A stretch of DNA of 64,000 nt, from the NCBI RefSeq assembly GCF_014696715.1, contig NZ_JACJQO010000005.1, positions 930,001 through 994,000 of the forward strand, read 5' to 3'. Below are positions 54,014 to 62,336 of the stretch, one piece after another. Every line of letters starts with the position of its first letter. The first letter of the stretch is position 1. The notes under the pieces were generated by a model. That model did no database searches, had not been told where the DNA came from, and saw nothing but the letters and a program-made list of their open reading frames with translations. The stretch is from Pseudanabaena sp. FACHB-2040 (GTDB lineage: Bacteria > Cyanobacteriota > Cyanobacteriia > Phormidesmidales > Phormidesmidaceae). The translations under genes were made by a program, and so were the position numbers.

Positions 54014-54922
54014 CTAAACCACCTTCAAAACCATACCTTCACGGGCCAAATAGGCATTGGGAAAATGGCCTTGAATCTTAAGCTCTAACTGATCCAAGCA
54101 GTCATCGTCGTGGCGAGGATCGTGGTGAAACAGGATCAGTTCTTTGACGTTGGCACTCTTGGCCGTTTCAACCCCAACCTCCCAAGGCACAACACCTTGA
54201 GCTCCGTGACCATAGTAATCAGGGTCAGCGTAGGTGCCATCTAAAATCAAAACATCTGCCCCAGCCGCCAAATACATCAAATTAGGGTCAACCCGATGCT
54301 GGCTATGGTCAGTATCAGTTGCATATACCAGCGAATGGCCTTGCCAGGAGACCCGATACCCCAAAGCACCCGTACAGTGATTCAGGCCAATCGTCTCTAT
54401 TACCACTTCGGCTAAAGGAATAACGCTGCCTGCATTGATATTGTGGAAAACAAGCTGGGCCTGCATCTGCTGAAGCGGAGTAAAGAAGTTGGGCCGCAGC
54501 ATTTGCTCAGTCAAGGACTGTTTAATAGAAGCGCCGTTGTGGGCAGGGGCCCCGTAGATATGGAACGAGTTGCCCGTCTTAAAAGCAGGTAGGAAAAAAG
54601 GGAATCCCTGAATTCGATCCCAGTGAGTATGGGTGAAGAAAATTCGAGCCTCCACGTCCGAAGGCTGTCGGGCAAGGTGCTTACCCAGGCTTCGTAGGCC
54701 CGTACCGCCGTCAAAGATAAGGCGTTGCCCGCCCACTAAAACTTCGACACAGGACGTGTTGCCGCCATATTTGAGGGTATCTGCACCGGGAGTTGGAACA
54801 CTGCCACGCACTCCCCAAAAGCGAGCTGTAAAACCGCCAGGAACTTCTAAATCCCTGGTCTCTTTGTCAAAGACCACTGCAGATTTATTCTCTTTTAAGG
54901 GTGCGATTTCAGACTCAGTCAT
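54014..54922 (-). CDS. Metallo-beta-lactamase-fold hydrolase
   Basis: MBL-fold protein of 302 residues. The metal motif is FFTHTHWDRIQGFPFF, a variant HxHxD-like site in which the usual third His is replaced by the surrounding Asp. YATDTDHSQHR, LILDGTYAD and FHHDPRHDDD supply further metal ligands. The N-terminal part contains GSVPTPGADTLKYGGNTSCV, a hallmark of RNase Z/phosphorylcholine-esterase-like MBL proteins. This family includes predicted phosphodiesterases; substrate not assigned. Confidence 0.83.
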   Translation of the reverse strand: MTESEIAPLKENKSAVVFDKETRDLEVPGGFTARFWGVRGSVPTPGADTLKYGGNTSCVEVLVGGQRLIFDGGTGLRSLGKHLARQPSDVEARIFFTHTHWDRIQGFPFFLPAFKTGNSFHIYGAPAHNGASIKQSLTEQMLRPNFFTPLQQMQAQLVFHNINAGSVIPLAEVVIETIGLNHCTGALGYRVSWQGHSLVYATDTDHSQHRVDPNLMYLAAGADVLILDGTYADPDYYGHGAQGVVPWEVGVETAKSANVKELILFHHDPRHDDDCLDQLELKIQGHFPNAYLAREGMVLKVV

Positions 54923-55315
54923 TTCCTAGCAGGCAGGTCGAGTGGGGGTGGAAGATCACAAGTTAGCGTAAATGCCCTTGCATCTTTAGAGGCAGCAAGT
55001 GAATTGGCTAGAGTTAGCGGCTACCAGCCCCTTGAGTAAGCCGTAAGGGCCTAGGGAACTCAACACCCGTAATGGACAACAGCTAGATCAATAGACTACT
55101 GATATTTCGTATATTCAGCAACGCTGCCACGGGTCGGGACGATTGCCGTTAAAAAGGGCAAGACATTTCTAGTAAAACCCGCCACGGTTTCGGCTAGAAT
55201 GCCCGGCCCTCAAGCGGTTAGAGCTTGTAGAACGCACTTTAAATTTAGGGCTCTGATGACAGATCCTAGCTTTAAGAGTACCCAACCCTGGAATCAAACG
55301 CTGCTTTAAGCCGAA
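54923..55315. other. Intergenic stretch of about 390 bp
   Basis: Both flanking genes are on the minus strand, so this is the 3' side of ppa and the 5' side of the MBL gene. I found no ORF, and no T-run hairpin, that is convincing. A tRNA-like fragment (GGTTAGAGC at about 55216) is not a tRNA. Confidence 0.5.
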
Positions 55316-55828
55316 CTACTTTTGACCTGCTGCCACACAAGCTTCTACCAGGGGATTAACGTGCTCCACATTCTTCCAGCCCAGGATTTCGGTCACCTTT
55401 TTCTCTAGATTCTTGTAAGTCCGGAAAAACTCGGCAATCTCATCTAGGCGATGGGGGGCAACGTCGTCTAGGGTCTTGACTTGGGTATAGCGCGGATCAG
55501 CAGCAGGCACGCAAAGAATTTTCTCGTCGCGATCGCCGCCGTCAATCATCTCCAGCATCCCAATGGGGCGGGCTGTAATGACGCAGCCCGGAAAGGTCGG
55601 CTGATCCATAATGACCATACCATCGAGCGGGTCCCCATCATCGGCTAGGGTGTTGGGCACGAACCCATAGTCGTAGGGGTACTGAACCGAGGCAAACAAG
55701 ACCCGGTCTAGAGCAAAGGCATTCATATCCTTGTCAAATTCGTACTTATTCTTGCTGCCGCCTGGGATTTCGATCAGCACGTTTAGTAGCCCAGGTTTAG
55801 GCTGAGCAGGAATTCTAGAAAGATCCAC
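55316..55828 (-). CDS. ppa: Inorganic pyrophosphatase
   Basis: Family I pyrophosphatase that drives biosynthetic reactions by hydrolysing PPi, 170 residues. The start is GTG 55828 (translated [16 protein letters not shown]), with GGAG seven bases upstream; a frame extended 13 residues lacks similarity. Active-site blocks [39 protein letters not shown] and [13 protein letters not shown] are all present. The protein closely follows other cyanobacterial Ppa sequences as I remember them. Confidence 0.94.
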   Translation of the reverse strand: MDLSRIPAQPKPGLLNVLIEIPGGSKNKYEFDKDMNAFALDRVLFASVQYPYDYGFVPNTLADDGDPLDGMVIMDQPTFPGCVITARPIGMLEMIDGGDRDEKILCVPAADPRYTQVKTLDDVAPHRLDEIAEFFRTYKNLEKKVTEILGWKNVEHVNPLVEACVAAGQK

Positions 55829-56147
55829 AACGCTTCTCCAAGTTGATTCATCCAAGACACAAGTCAAGGCAGGCCAACAGACCGCAGGACCGACTTAGAC
55901 AGCCGATCAGAAGAACCTCGAGAAATCGCTTTTTCGGGGAGTCTCTGCCGTTTGGCCCAGCCTTTGACACTTAGCATTGTACGAGGAATTGACCCCTGCC
56001 CTTCAAGGCAGACAGCCCAAGTAACACCGACCCTTTAAAGAGGATCTGGCAGTGGGCAGCAAAAGCTGCCCTATCCACCAAGTGCCTAGACTTAAACTCT
56101 GCCGCAAAACCTGCAAGTGGTCTCTAAAGGCCCGGGGTCAGCAGTTG

Positions 56148-56336
56148 CTACTCTCGTCGAGGCTGGCTAAAAGCTGCCGGAGGCGGTTCTAGGGCATCGA
56201 TTTGGGCAGAGGAAAAGTGCGCGATCGCAAAAATGGGCAATGTTAACGTCAAAAGCGCAACCACTATTCCGAGCAAACTAGACGAACGACTAGGAGGTTC
56301 TTGCGGAGGGTTGTCAGATTGACTGGCAGATTCCAT
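56148..56336 (-). CDS. Small single-helix protein, unknown
   Basis: A 62-residue protein: a polar head (MESASQSDNPPQEPPSRSSS), one membrane helix (LLGIVVALLTLTLPIFAIAHF) and a short polar tail. ATG 56336 lacks a clear ribosome site, so the call is tentative. No family recognised. Confidence 0.45.
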   Translation of the reverse strand: MESASQSDNPPQEPPSRSSSLLGIVVALLTLTLPIFAIAHFSSAQIDALEPPPAAFSQPRRE

Positions 56337-56591
56337 ACAAAAATAGTTGAGAGCAATAACCCGTTGAGACGCCAACTCCAAAGCCAAGGGCTGTGGGTGT
56401 GCCCCAGACTAACTCAGGGAGCAAAACCCGACGCCTACCTTATCAAACAATCTTAAGGTTCTTCCAACGGCTGGCTGTCTTCAGGGCAACAAAGTGGCCA
56501 AAACCACTTCATGAAAACCTAATATTTCACCTTCAACCCTAGCATCTCCTACCCGGAGTGGCACCGTAAAAACCGAACAACTTTGTATTTC

Positions 56592-56984
56592 TCAAGAGCG
56601 AGATTTTAGCAGCTCATGGATGCTCTGAAGCTCTAATAGGATGGCCCGCAGCAGCTCTTGAGTGACGGTTTCAGGGGGCGTTTGTACTTCAATTGTCGGG
56701 TTTAGCCCCAAGACATCGCGGGCAAATCGCCTCACTTCTTTGGGGTGAAACAGCAGGGGATCCTCTCGGTTAGTGCGAACTTCGGGATTGAGCTTTTGGG
56801 GATCAAAAGGGGGGTTGAGCAGTTCGGAGTCGGTGTTGGCGTAGCGGTAAACTGAGGCTCGCGAACGCTTCAGCTGCTTTTGGACATCTTCGACGGTGAG
56901 CAGGGCGGGCTCATCATTGGGAACAGAGGGGGCCGCTTGGGAGACTATAGATTGAAGGCTAGATTGAGTTGAATCGGGGTTCAT
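56592..56984 (-). CDS. Helix-turn-helix DNA-binding protein
   Basis: A 130-residue soluble protein with an HTH of the MerR/AlpA-like (excisionase) type: LLTVEDVQKQLKRSRASVYR, followed by the linker PPFDPQKLNPEVR and FHPKEVRRFARDVLG. The helix-turn-helix is preceded by 30 polar residues. A C-terminal helix (TQELLRAILLELQSIHELLK) could mediate dimerisation. The start is ATG 56984; ATG 57005 adds seven residues. Target and function unknown. Confidence 0.6.
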   Translation of the reverse strand: MNPDSTQSSLQSIVSQAAPSVPNDEPALLTVEDVQKQLKRSRASVYRYANTDSELLNPPFDPQKLNPEVRTNREDPLLFHPKEVRRFARDVLGLNPTIEVQTPPETVTQELLRAILLELQSIHELLKSRS

Positions 56985-57199
56985 CGATGAGCAGTACCCT
57001 GGCATACATGGCTACTTTATCAGGTCTCGGGTCTCAGGCGTCTCAAGCCGGTTCTGCCTGCCTTCACCCCTCTGTTGAGGCCTCTGATCTTCCAAAATCA
57101 ATCCTTTTGATAAAAAAACGAATGCTTAAGGGCAGGCTGTGGTAAAACACGTGGCAGGCATCGGGCAGGCATGAACAGAGATCATATGGATGGGGAAGC

Positions 57200-59143
57200 G
57201 TGAGGGGTTCTAAACGGCGTTTACTGCAAAAATACTTGACGGTGCTGGGGCTGAGCACGTTTGGCGTCGGCATGTTGGCGGGATTGGCCGCCTACCGACT
57301 CGCTCCCAAAAATACTCAGTCTATCGATCCTAAAACGGCTGATCTAGAGCCCGCCTTGACACTAGGACAGGGCATCGCCCAACCGCTCCAGTTCAACGGT
57401 CGGCCTCGGCTCCATCCCTTACCGGCCGCGCAGGAGGTGTGGGAGTGCGAAGTGGCAGTCGTTGGCGGGTCTTTAGGAGGGATTGCCGCTGCCGCTCACG
57501 CTATGCAGTCGGGAGCCCAGATCTGCCTGATTGAAGCCGCTCCGTGGCTGGGAGGGCAAATCAGCTCTCAGGGCGTCTCGGCTCTAGACGAGTCGCTCCT
57601 GATGCGGCGACAGCAAAATTTTTCTAACAGTTGGGTTCGCTTTAGAAATTTGCTGGAGCGGCAGCCAGTTCAGCTGCCCGACTGGAGCCCTGGCGCTTTA
57701 AATCGGCAGGTAGCTGACATTAACCAGTGCTGGGTCGGCACTCTGTGTTTTCCGCCTAAGGCTGGAGCGACTGCCGCAGAAGAACTGCTGCAGAGCTTTG
57801 CGGCAGAAGCTCCCGGCAGCCGGTGGGGCAGTGCGATCGCATTTAAAGGAGCGACTTTTGACACCACAGGGCAGACGATTACAGCCCTCCATGCGGTCAA
57901 GCGAACTCCTAAAGATCCCAACTACCTGCCCAAGGGACGGCTCTCCGAAGAGCTGGCTGAGTGGTATAGCTGGTCGCCCACAGATACCTTCGATCGGGTG
58001 CCCATTCGGCTACAGCCCCCGCCTGGTAAGCAGATGCTGGTAATTGATGCCACCGATACAGGAGAGCTGGTTGCTTGGGCCAGGGTGCCTTATCGGGTTG
58101 GCTCGGAGTCGAACCGGACTACGGGCGAAGTTCACGGGGCTCGGTTTGACAATCCGCAGTGTACTCAAGCCTTTACCTATCCATTTGCGATCGCAATTCA
58201 CGATGACGGCGGAGACAGCCTAGCGACGCTCTCACGCCTTAAAACCACCTTCGCCCTCCACGAACATCAGGCGGAGTATGACCTGGAAGGCTTTCCTATG
58301 TTCCAGGAAAAGAGCGTTTTTCACTATCGCCGCATTGTCAGCCATAGCCGCAATAACCCCTATTACGGCACTCCAGCTCTGGGCGACATCTCCATGATCA
58401 ACTGGAACCGGGGCAATGACTGGAACTGGATGAATCCGCCCCTGATCCTGCAGGATCAGGAACTGGCTGACTCGGGGCAATACCAGAACTGGATGGGAGG
58501 TTTGTCTCAGTCGGCCCTCAAGTTTGGCGAAGAACATGCCCTCAAATTTGCCCGCTGGCTGATGGAGACCCAGGCCACACCCGAATATCCCTTGGCCTAT
58601 CTCTATGGCCCTGACAGCCCTATGGGCACCCTTTCCGGCCTCAGCATGGTGCCCTATTTTCGAGAAGGGCGGCGCATTGTTGGCCGCCCTTCTTACAATC
58701 AAGAGGAGTTCCAGATCCGGGAGAATGACCTGCGCTACGACTTCCCCAATCAGCGCAGCTTCGGCCCTTCCGCGGTGGGCCTAGTTCACTACGCCATTGA
58801 CATTCACGGCTGTCGCTACCGCAACTGGCTGCCCTCAGGAGAAGCCGTTAGTGCTCCCGCTGAAGAACCCCAAGTGAGGCCTCTGCAGGTTCCGCTTGAG
58901 AGCCTGGTTCCTCAGGGGGTGGAAAACCTACTGATCGGGGGTAAAGCGCTAGCAGTGACGCACATCGCTAATGCAGTCACCCGCATTCACTACAACGAAT
59001 GGCAGATTGGCGCTGCCGCCGGAGCCACCGCAGGCTGGTTAGTTCGGCAAGACAGTACCCTTGCCCCGGCAGAGATTATTCCCAGCGGTCAAATGAGTCC
59101 GCTCCAGGAGCACTTGGGGCAGCAAGGACTGCGACTGAATTAA
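57200..59143 (+). CDS. FAD-dependent oxidoreductase, exported or membrane-anchored
   Basis: A 647-residue flavoprotein beginning with a hydrophobic helix (YLTVLGLSTFGVGMLAGLAAY) and a linker. The FAD site is VAVVGGSLGGIAAAAHAMQS, followed by the FAD_oxidored-type APWLGGQISSQGVSALDES. The C-terminal end has LVPQGVENLLIGGKALAVTH and GAAAGATAGWLV, which complete the FAD-binding fold. Substrate unknown. The GTG 57200 start follows GGGGAAGC; no ATG lies near. It faces the DUF2243 gene with an 11-bp gap. Confidence 0.75.
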   Translation: MRGSKRRLLQKYLTVLGLSTFGVGMLAGLAAYRLAPKNTQSIDPKTADLEPALTLGQGIAQPLQFNGRPRLHPLPAAQEVWECEVAVVGGSLGGIAAAAHAMQSGAQICLIEAAPWLGGQISSQGVSALDESLLMRRQQNFSNSWVRFRNLLERQPVQLPDWSPGALNRQVADINQCWVGTLCFPPKAGATAAEELLQSFAAEAPGSRWGSAIAFKGATFDTTGQTITALHAVKRTPKDPNYLPKGRLSEELAEWYSWSPTDTFDRVPIRLQPPPGKQMLVIDATDTGELVAWARVPYRVGSESNRTTGEVHGARFDNPQCTQAFTYPFAIAIHDDGGDSLATLSRLKTTFALHEHQAEYDLEGFPMFQEKSVFHYRRIVSHSRNNPYYGTPALGDISMINWNRGNDWNWMNPPLILQDQELADSGQYQNWMGGLSQSALKFGEEHALKFARWLMETQATPEYPLAYLYGPDSPMGTLSGLSMVPYFREGRRIVGRPSYNQEEFQIRENDLRYDFPNQRSFGPSAVGLVHYAIDIHGCRYRNWLPSGEAVSAPAEEPQVRPLQVPLESLVPQGVENLLIGGKALAVTHIANAVTRIHYNEWQIGAAAGATAGWLVRQDSTLAPAEIIPSGQMSPLQEHLGQQGLRLN

Positions 59144-59154
59144 TCTCCTAAGCT

Positions 59155-59640
59155 CTACACCTGCTCTTGATGAGGCTGCCGCATTAAAAGCCAGCCCGAT
59201 ATAGCAATTAACCCACTGATCACTAAAAACCCGATGTCGTAGGTGGCTTCGTAGGGGCCCGACTTGACGTGGTGAATGCCGAGGAGATGGTGGTCAATCA
59301 TCCCCTCAAAAATATTAAAAAGGCCAAACCCTAGCAGCAGTGCCCCTACAAATAATGGAGTAGAGCGGACAACTTCGTCCCGCTTAGCCACCTGCCAGAG
59401 CAGAAAAATGCCCAGCAGCGTCATCAGCCAGTCAAACAAGTGAAAGAGCCCATCTCCAAACGTATTGAGCTCCAGACCGGCGACGGTAGCATCTGTTTCG
59501 ACACTGGAAAACATGTGATGCCACTGCAGCAGCTGATGGATCACAATGCCATCAAAAAAACCAGCCTGACCAATTCCTAGGGTGATGCCAGCCGCTATTA
59601 ATAGACCGCTGTTTGCCGTTTTCAGCTGATCGACAGCCAT
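59155..59640 (-). CDS. DUF2243 membrane protein
   Basis: A 161-residue four-helix membrane protein of the DUF2243 family. The N-terminal part GITLGIGQAGFFDGIVIHQL and LQWHHMFSSVETD has the conserved His-rich signature, with further LFDWLMTLLGIFLLW and DHHLLGIHHV. The function of DUF2243 is not known; histidines suggest metal or haem binding. ATG 59640 is chosen over a TTG nine codons upstream. Confidence 0.83.
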   Translation of the reverse strand: MAVDQLKTANSGLLIAAGITLGIGQAGFFDGIVIHQLLQWHHMFSSVETDATVAGLELNTFGDGLFHLFDWLMTLLGIFLLWQVAKRDEVVRSTPLFVGALLLGFGLFNIFEGMIDHHLLGIHHVKSGPYEATYDIGFLVISGLIAISGWLLMRQPHQEQV

Positions 59641-59729
59641 AGCCTGACAGTAAACACTGCACTCCAAACTAGGCTGGATTTTGCCATAGAAAATCTGCCT
59701 TCAGTAGGAGTTCCCAAGTCAAGATTTTT

Positions 59730-60755
59730 TCAAATACCGACTGCTAGTTGCTTGAGCTGCTGGTTCTCCAACTGTAGCCTTTGATTTTCTACCAGCAGTC
59801 TTTGATTCTCGACCTGAAGGTGCTGTAATAAATCGGCTAGAGTCGCCGGGTTGTTCTCCGGGCTCTGCTCCAGAGGCTGTCCAAATAAGAGGCTTGAATT
59901 ATGGAATTCCTCGACTAAGCTTGAGAATTTCTTCTTGAAGTATTTAGCCAGAAACTGAATATAGAGATTGGTGGTGTTGATCATGGACTGGGAATGTACC
60001 CGGTAGGCGCTGAGCACTTGAGGCACCAGCTTGACGGGTTGCTGGGCGTTAGCCAGCTTCAGCCACATGTCGTAATCTTCCCAACCAAACCATCCGTACT
60101 GAATCAGTTCTGTTGAGTACCCGCCCAGGCTTAGCAGTACATCCCGCTTGAGCATGGCCATCGCATCAATGTAGTTGCCGTGAAGCAGATCTGGAATGCT
60201 CCATTCATAGAAGGAAAGCAGCCCAATTCCCTCCCCAGTTTCGCTATCAAAGCGATTGATGATGCCGTAGGCAGCTGTATAGTCAGACTCTGCGATCGCA
60301 CCATACAAAACGCTGAGGCAGTTAGGATAGATCCAGTTGTCGGCATCTAAAATAAAGACATAAGGGGCTCGGGCCAACTTCAAGCCCAAGTTACGAGCAT
60401 CGGCCAACCCCGTATTGAACAGCTTTTTTACGAGCGCAATAGGCACATCAGATCGCTGGTTTAGATAGTCCTCAGTCACCTGAATCGAGTTATCTGAGGA
60501 GCAATCATCAATCACTAAAATCTCTAGCCCGCCCGGTAGATTCTCTGTAATGGCAGCGCAGACACTGTCGAGACAGCCCGTGATGTAGTTAGCGTAGTTA
60601 AATAACGTCACGATCACGGTTACAGTGGGAGCAGTCTGAGCTTCGTAGGCCGAGTTCGAGGCTACCTGCCAGGGATTTTTACCCAGACTTTCGGAGAGCT
60701 TGGAAAGCTCTACCCGATTCATGACCGCAATTCTGGCTAGTTCGATAGATTGCAT
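59730..60755 (-). CDS. Family 2 glycosyltransferase with C-terminal coiled coil
   Basis: GT-A transferase of 341 residues. The domain begins VTVIVTLFNYANYITGCLDS and continues with EILVIDDCSSDNSIQ and the metal-binding VFILDADNWIYP. The C-terminus is a regular heptad coiled coil, with HLQVENQRLLVENQRLQLE (about 313-331) as the core, repeating VENQRL at seven-residue intervals; this could be an oligomerisation tag. The gene overlaps the preceding glycosyltransferase by 19 bp, implying translational coupling. Sugar and acceptor unknown. Confidence 0.82.
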   Translation of the reverse strand: MQSIELARIAVMNRVELSKLSESLGKNPWQVASNSAYEAQTAPTVTVIVTLFNYANYITGCLDSVCAAITENLPGGLEILVIDDCSSDNSIQVTEDYLNQRSDVPIALVKKLFNTGLADARNLGLKLARAPYVFILDADNWIYPNCLSVLYGAIAESDYTAAYGIINRFDSETGEGIGLLSFYEWSIPDLLHGNYIDAMAMLKRDVLLSLGGYSTELIQYGWFGWEDYDMWLKLANAQQPVKLVPQVLSAYRVHSQSMINTTNLYIQFLAKYFKKKFSSLVEEFHNSSLLFGQPLEQSPENNPATLADLLQHLQVENQRLLVENQRLQLENQQLKQLAVGI

Positions 60756-61690
60756 ATCACTGGGGATTTAACTGCAAATTTTTCCAGCAGGGGAGCTGCC
60801 AGCAGGGCTGAGGTATGTTCGCGCTTCAAGAACTCGTAAGCTCGATTAACAATCGAGAGTCTTTCTTCTTCGTGTTTGAGGTAGTACTCACAAGCCGCCG
60901 GGATTTCGTCTAGATCGCACATTATAAAATGCTGACCGCTCACCAATGGCTCGATGGCCTCGCTTGTTTCTGAGACTACTAAGCAGCGATTTGCCAGCGC
61001 TACCAGCACTCGGTGCCATTCCAGATAGGTGCGATCGCTGGAATGAACATTCACCAGAATTTTGCTAGAAGCTAACAGCTCATTGCGCGCTTTGCCGGTA
61101 TAAAAACCGGGAGTATTGACTGACCTAGGTTTTTCTAGGCGCGTGATGATCAGCTGGGAGCGAAAGGCATTGAAAAAGCTGGCGTACTTGGAGATAAAAC
61201 GCTCTCTTTTATTAGACCAAACTCCCATAAAGAGCAGGTCGATTTCCTGGCTTTTGGTCTCAGCACAATGTCCTTTTAGTTCCAGGCAAGGGCTTAACCC
61301 TAGCGGAGCATAAACAGCTTCAATACCACGCTGCTTAAATTCTGAAACACCCTGAGCGTTAATATCAAATACGCCTCGGGTGTAGCGGGCATAGTTATAG
61401 GCAATTTCAAACCAGCTACTGCCCGGTTGCTCTACGGTTAAGAAATAGACCGATTGAGTAAGATCAATAATCTCATCGTCGCTCTTTTCTTCCTCGAAAA
61501 ACAAGGGATAAAACTCATGGGGAGCGACGATAACCTGGGGAGATTTATCGGTTTTTGAAGGAAGAACGTCAATCAGCAGTTCTGCCTCTATGCCAGACTG
61601 CCTAATGCCCTCTATAAAGATCTGGGCAATTTCAATCATGAACCAGTTGCCCAGGGAAGTTGCGAAAAACTTAATGGGATGAGACTGCAT
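60737..61690 (-). CDS. CgeB-like glycosyltransferase family protein
   Basis: A 317-residue protein with HEFYPLFFEEEKSDDEIIDL in the N-half and LASSKILVNVHSSDRTYLEW, then HRVLVALANRCLVVSETSEAIEPL, in the C-half. The latter resembles the nucleotide-sugar site of CgeB/GT1-type proteins. The internal VGQHFIMCDLDEIPAACEYYL-like block fits this family. It overlaps the GT2 gene by 19 bp, so the two probably act on the same glycan. It begins the minus-strand pair; the 646-bp region upstream is divergent toward the transketolase gene. Confidence 0.65.
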   Translation of the reverse strand: MQSHPIKFFATSLGNWFMIEIAQIFIEGIRQSGIEAELLIDVLPSKTDKSPQVIVAPHEFYPLFFEEEKSDDEIIDLTQSVYFLTVEQPGSSWFEIAYNYARYTRGVFDINAQGVSEFKQRGIEAVYAPLGLSPCLELKGHCAETKSQEIDLLFMGVWSNKRERFISKYASFFNAFRSQLIITRLEKPRSVNTPGFYTGKARNELLASSKILVNVHSSDRTYLEWHRVLVALANRCLVVSETSEAIEPLVSGQHFIMCDLDEIPAACEYYLKHEEERLSIVNRAYEFLKREHTSALLAAPLLEKFAVKSPVICNLSN

Positions 61691-62336
61691 CCTAATGCTC
61701 TGGTCCTAACGCTTTTGGAAAAACTGGGACGCGCTGATACAGGATGATATCACTTCAGAGCATTTTGGACAACGCTTTCAAATACACTTTCCAGCTCAAC
61801 AAATGCACAGTAAATCAAGGGACAGTAGGTAGAATTCTGCTGGCTTAAGGGAAAAGCTCTAAAGTGGGGCAAATTGTTTTCCATGAGTTTAGACTCAGGT
61901 TTTGTCAAAATGTGCCCGCTGCGATCGCAAATAATCCCTCTGGTCTAGCTGGAGATAAATCGCTGAATTCTCACGCTCCGCTCGACCGCCAATCCATAGC
62001 GATACATTTGGGCTAATGACCACCGCACCCAATTCTCAATTCGTTACCGCCGCTACCGAGTATGGGTCAATAAGGCGTGCTTATTGGTGAGGAAGTGCGA
62101 TCGCACAAACAAGGCGCTGATCCCCGGTACGCTGCCGCGTTTGCTCGGGATCAGGCAGCAAGCAGGTAACTTTTAACCTGCTCTTACTGAATTGCTTCAC
62201 AAGCATCACAGAATATTTAAGGATAGAGGTAGGCAGATATTAATACCCTGTATTAATGAGCTGGGCCGTTTTCCTGGCAAAATCGTTTGCCCCTATATTT
62301 TTACCTTCTGTAGCCAGCCGATAGGACACCGACACC
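61691..62336. promoter_or_regulatory. Divergent control region before the transketolase gene
   Basis: A 646-bp gene-free interval with two HIP1 sites (near 61921 and 62099). Three inverted repeats lie in the last 270 bp: CAATAAG-GCGTG-CTTATTG (62068-62086), AGCAGGT-N8-ACCTGCT (62161-62182) and a near-perfect palindrome at 62239-62257. I saw no ORF. Confidence 0.6.
62239..62257. promoter_or_regulatory. Operator-like palindrome before the transketolase gene
   Basis: ATTAATAC-CCT-GTATTAAT has perfect 8-bp arms around 3 bp. It lies 80 bp before the transketolase ATG, in the usual position of an activator or repressor site. No known cyanobacterial regulator can be named. Confidence 0.6.

Noticed and set aside
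55205-55260. Possible tRNA (GGTTAGAGC D-arm-like motif)
   Set aside because: No anticodon arm, T-arm or matching acceptor stem could be formed.
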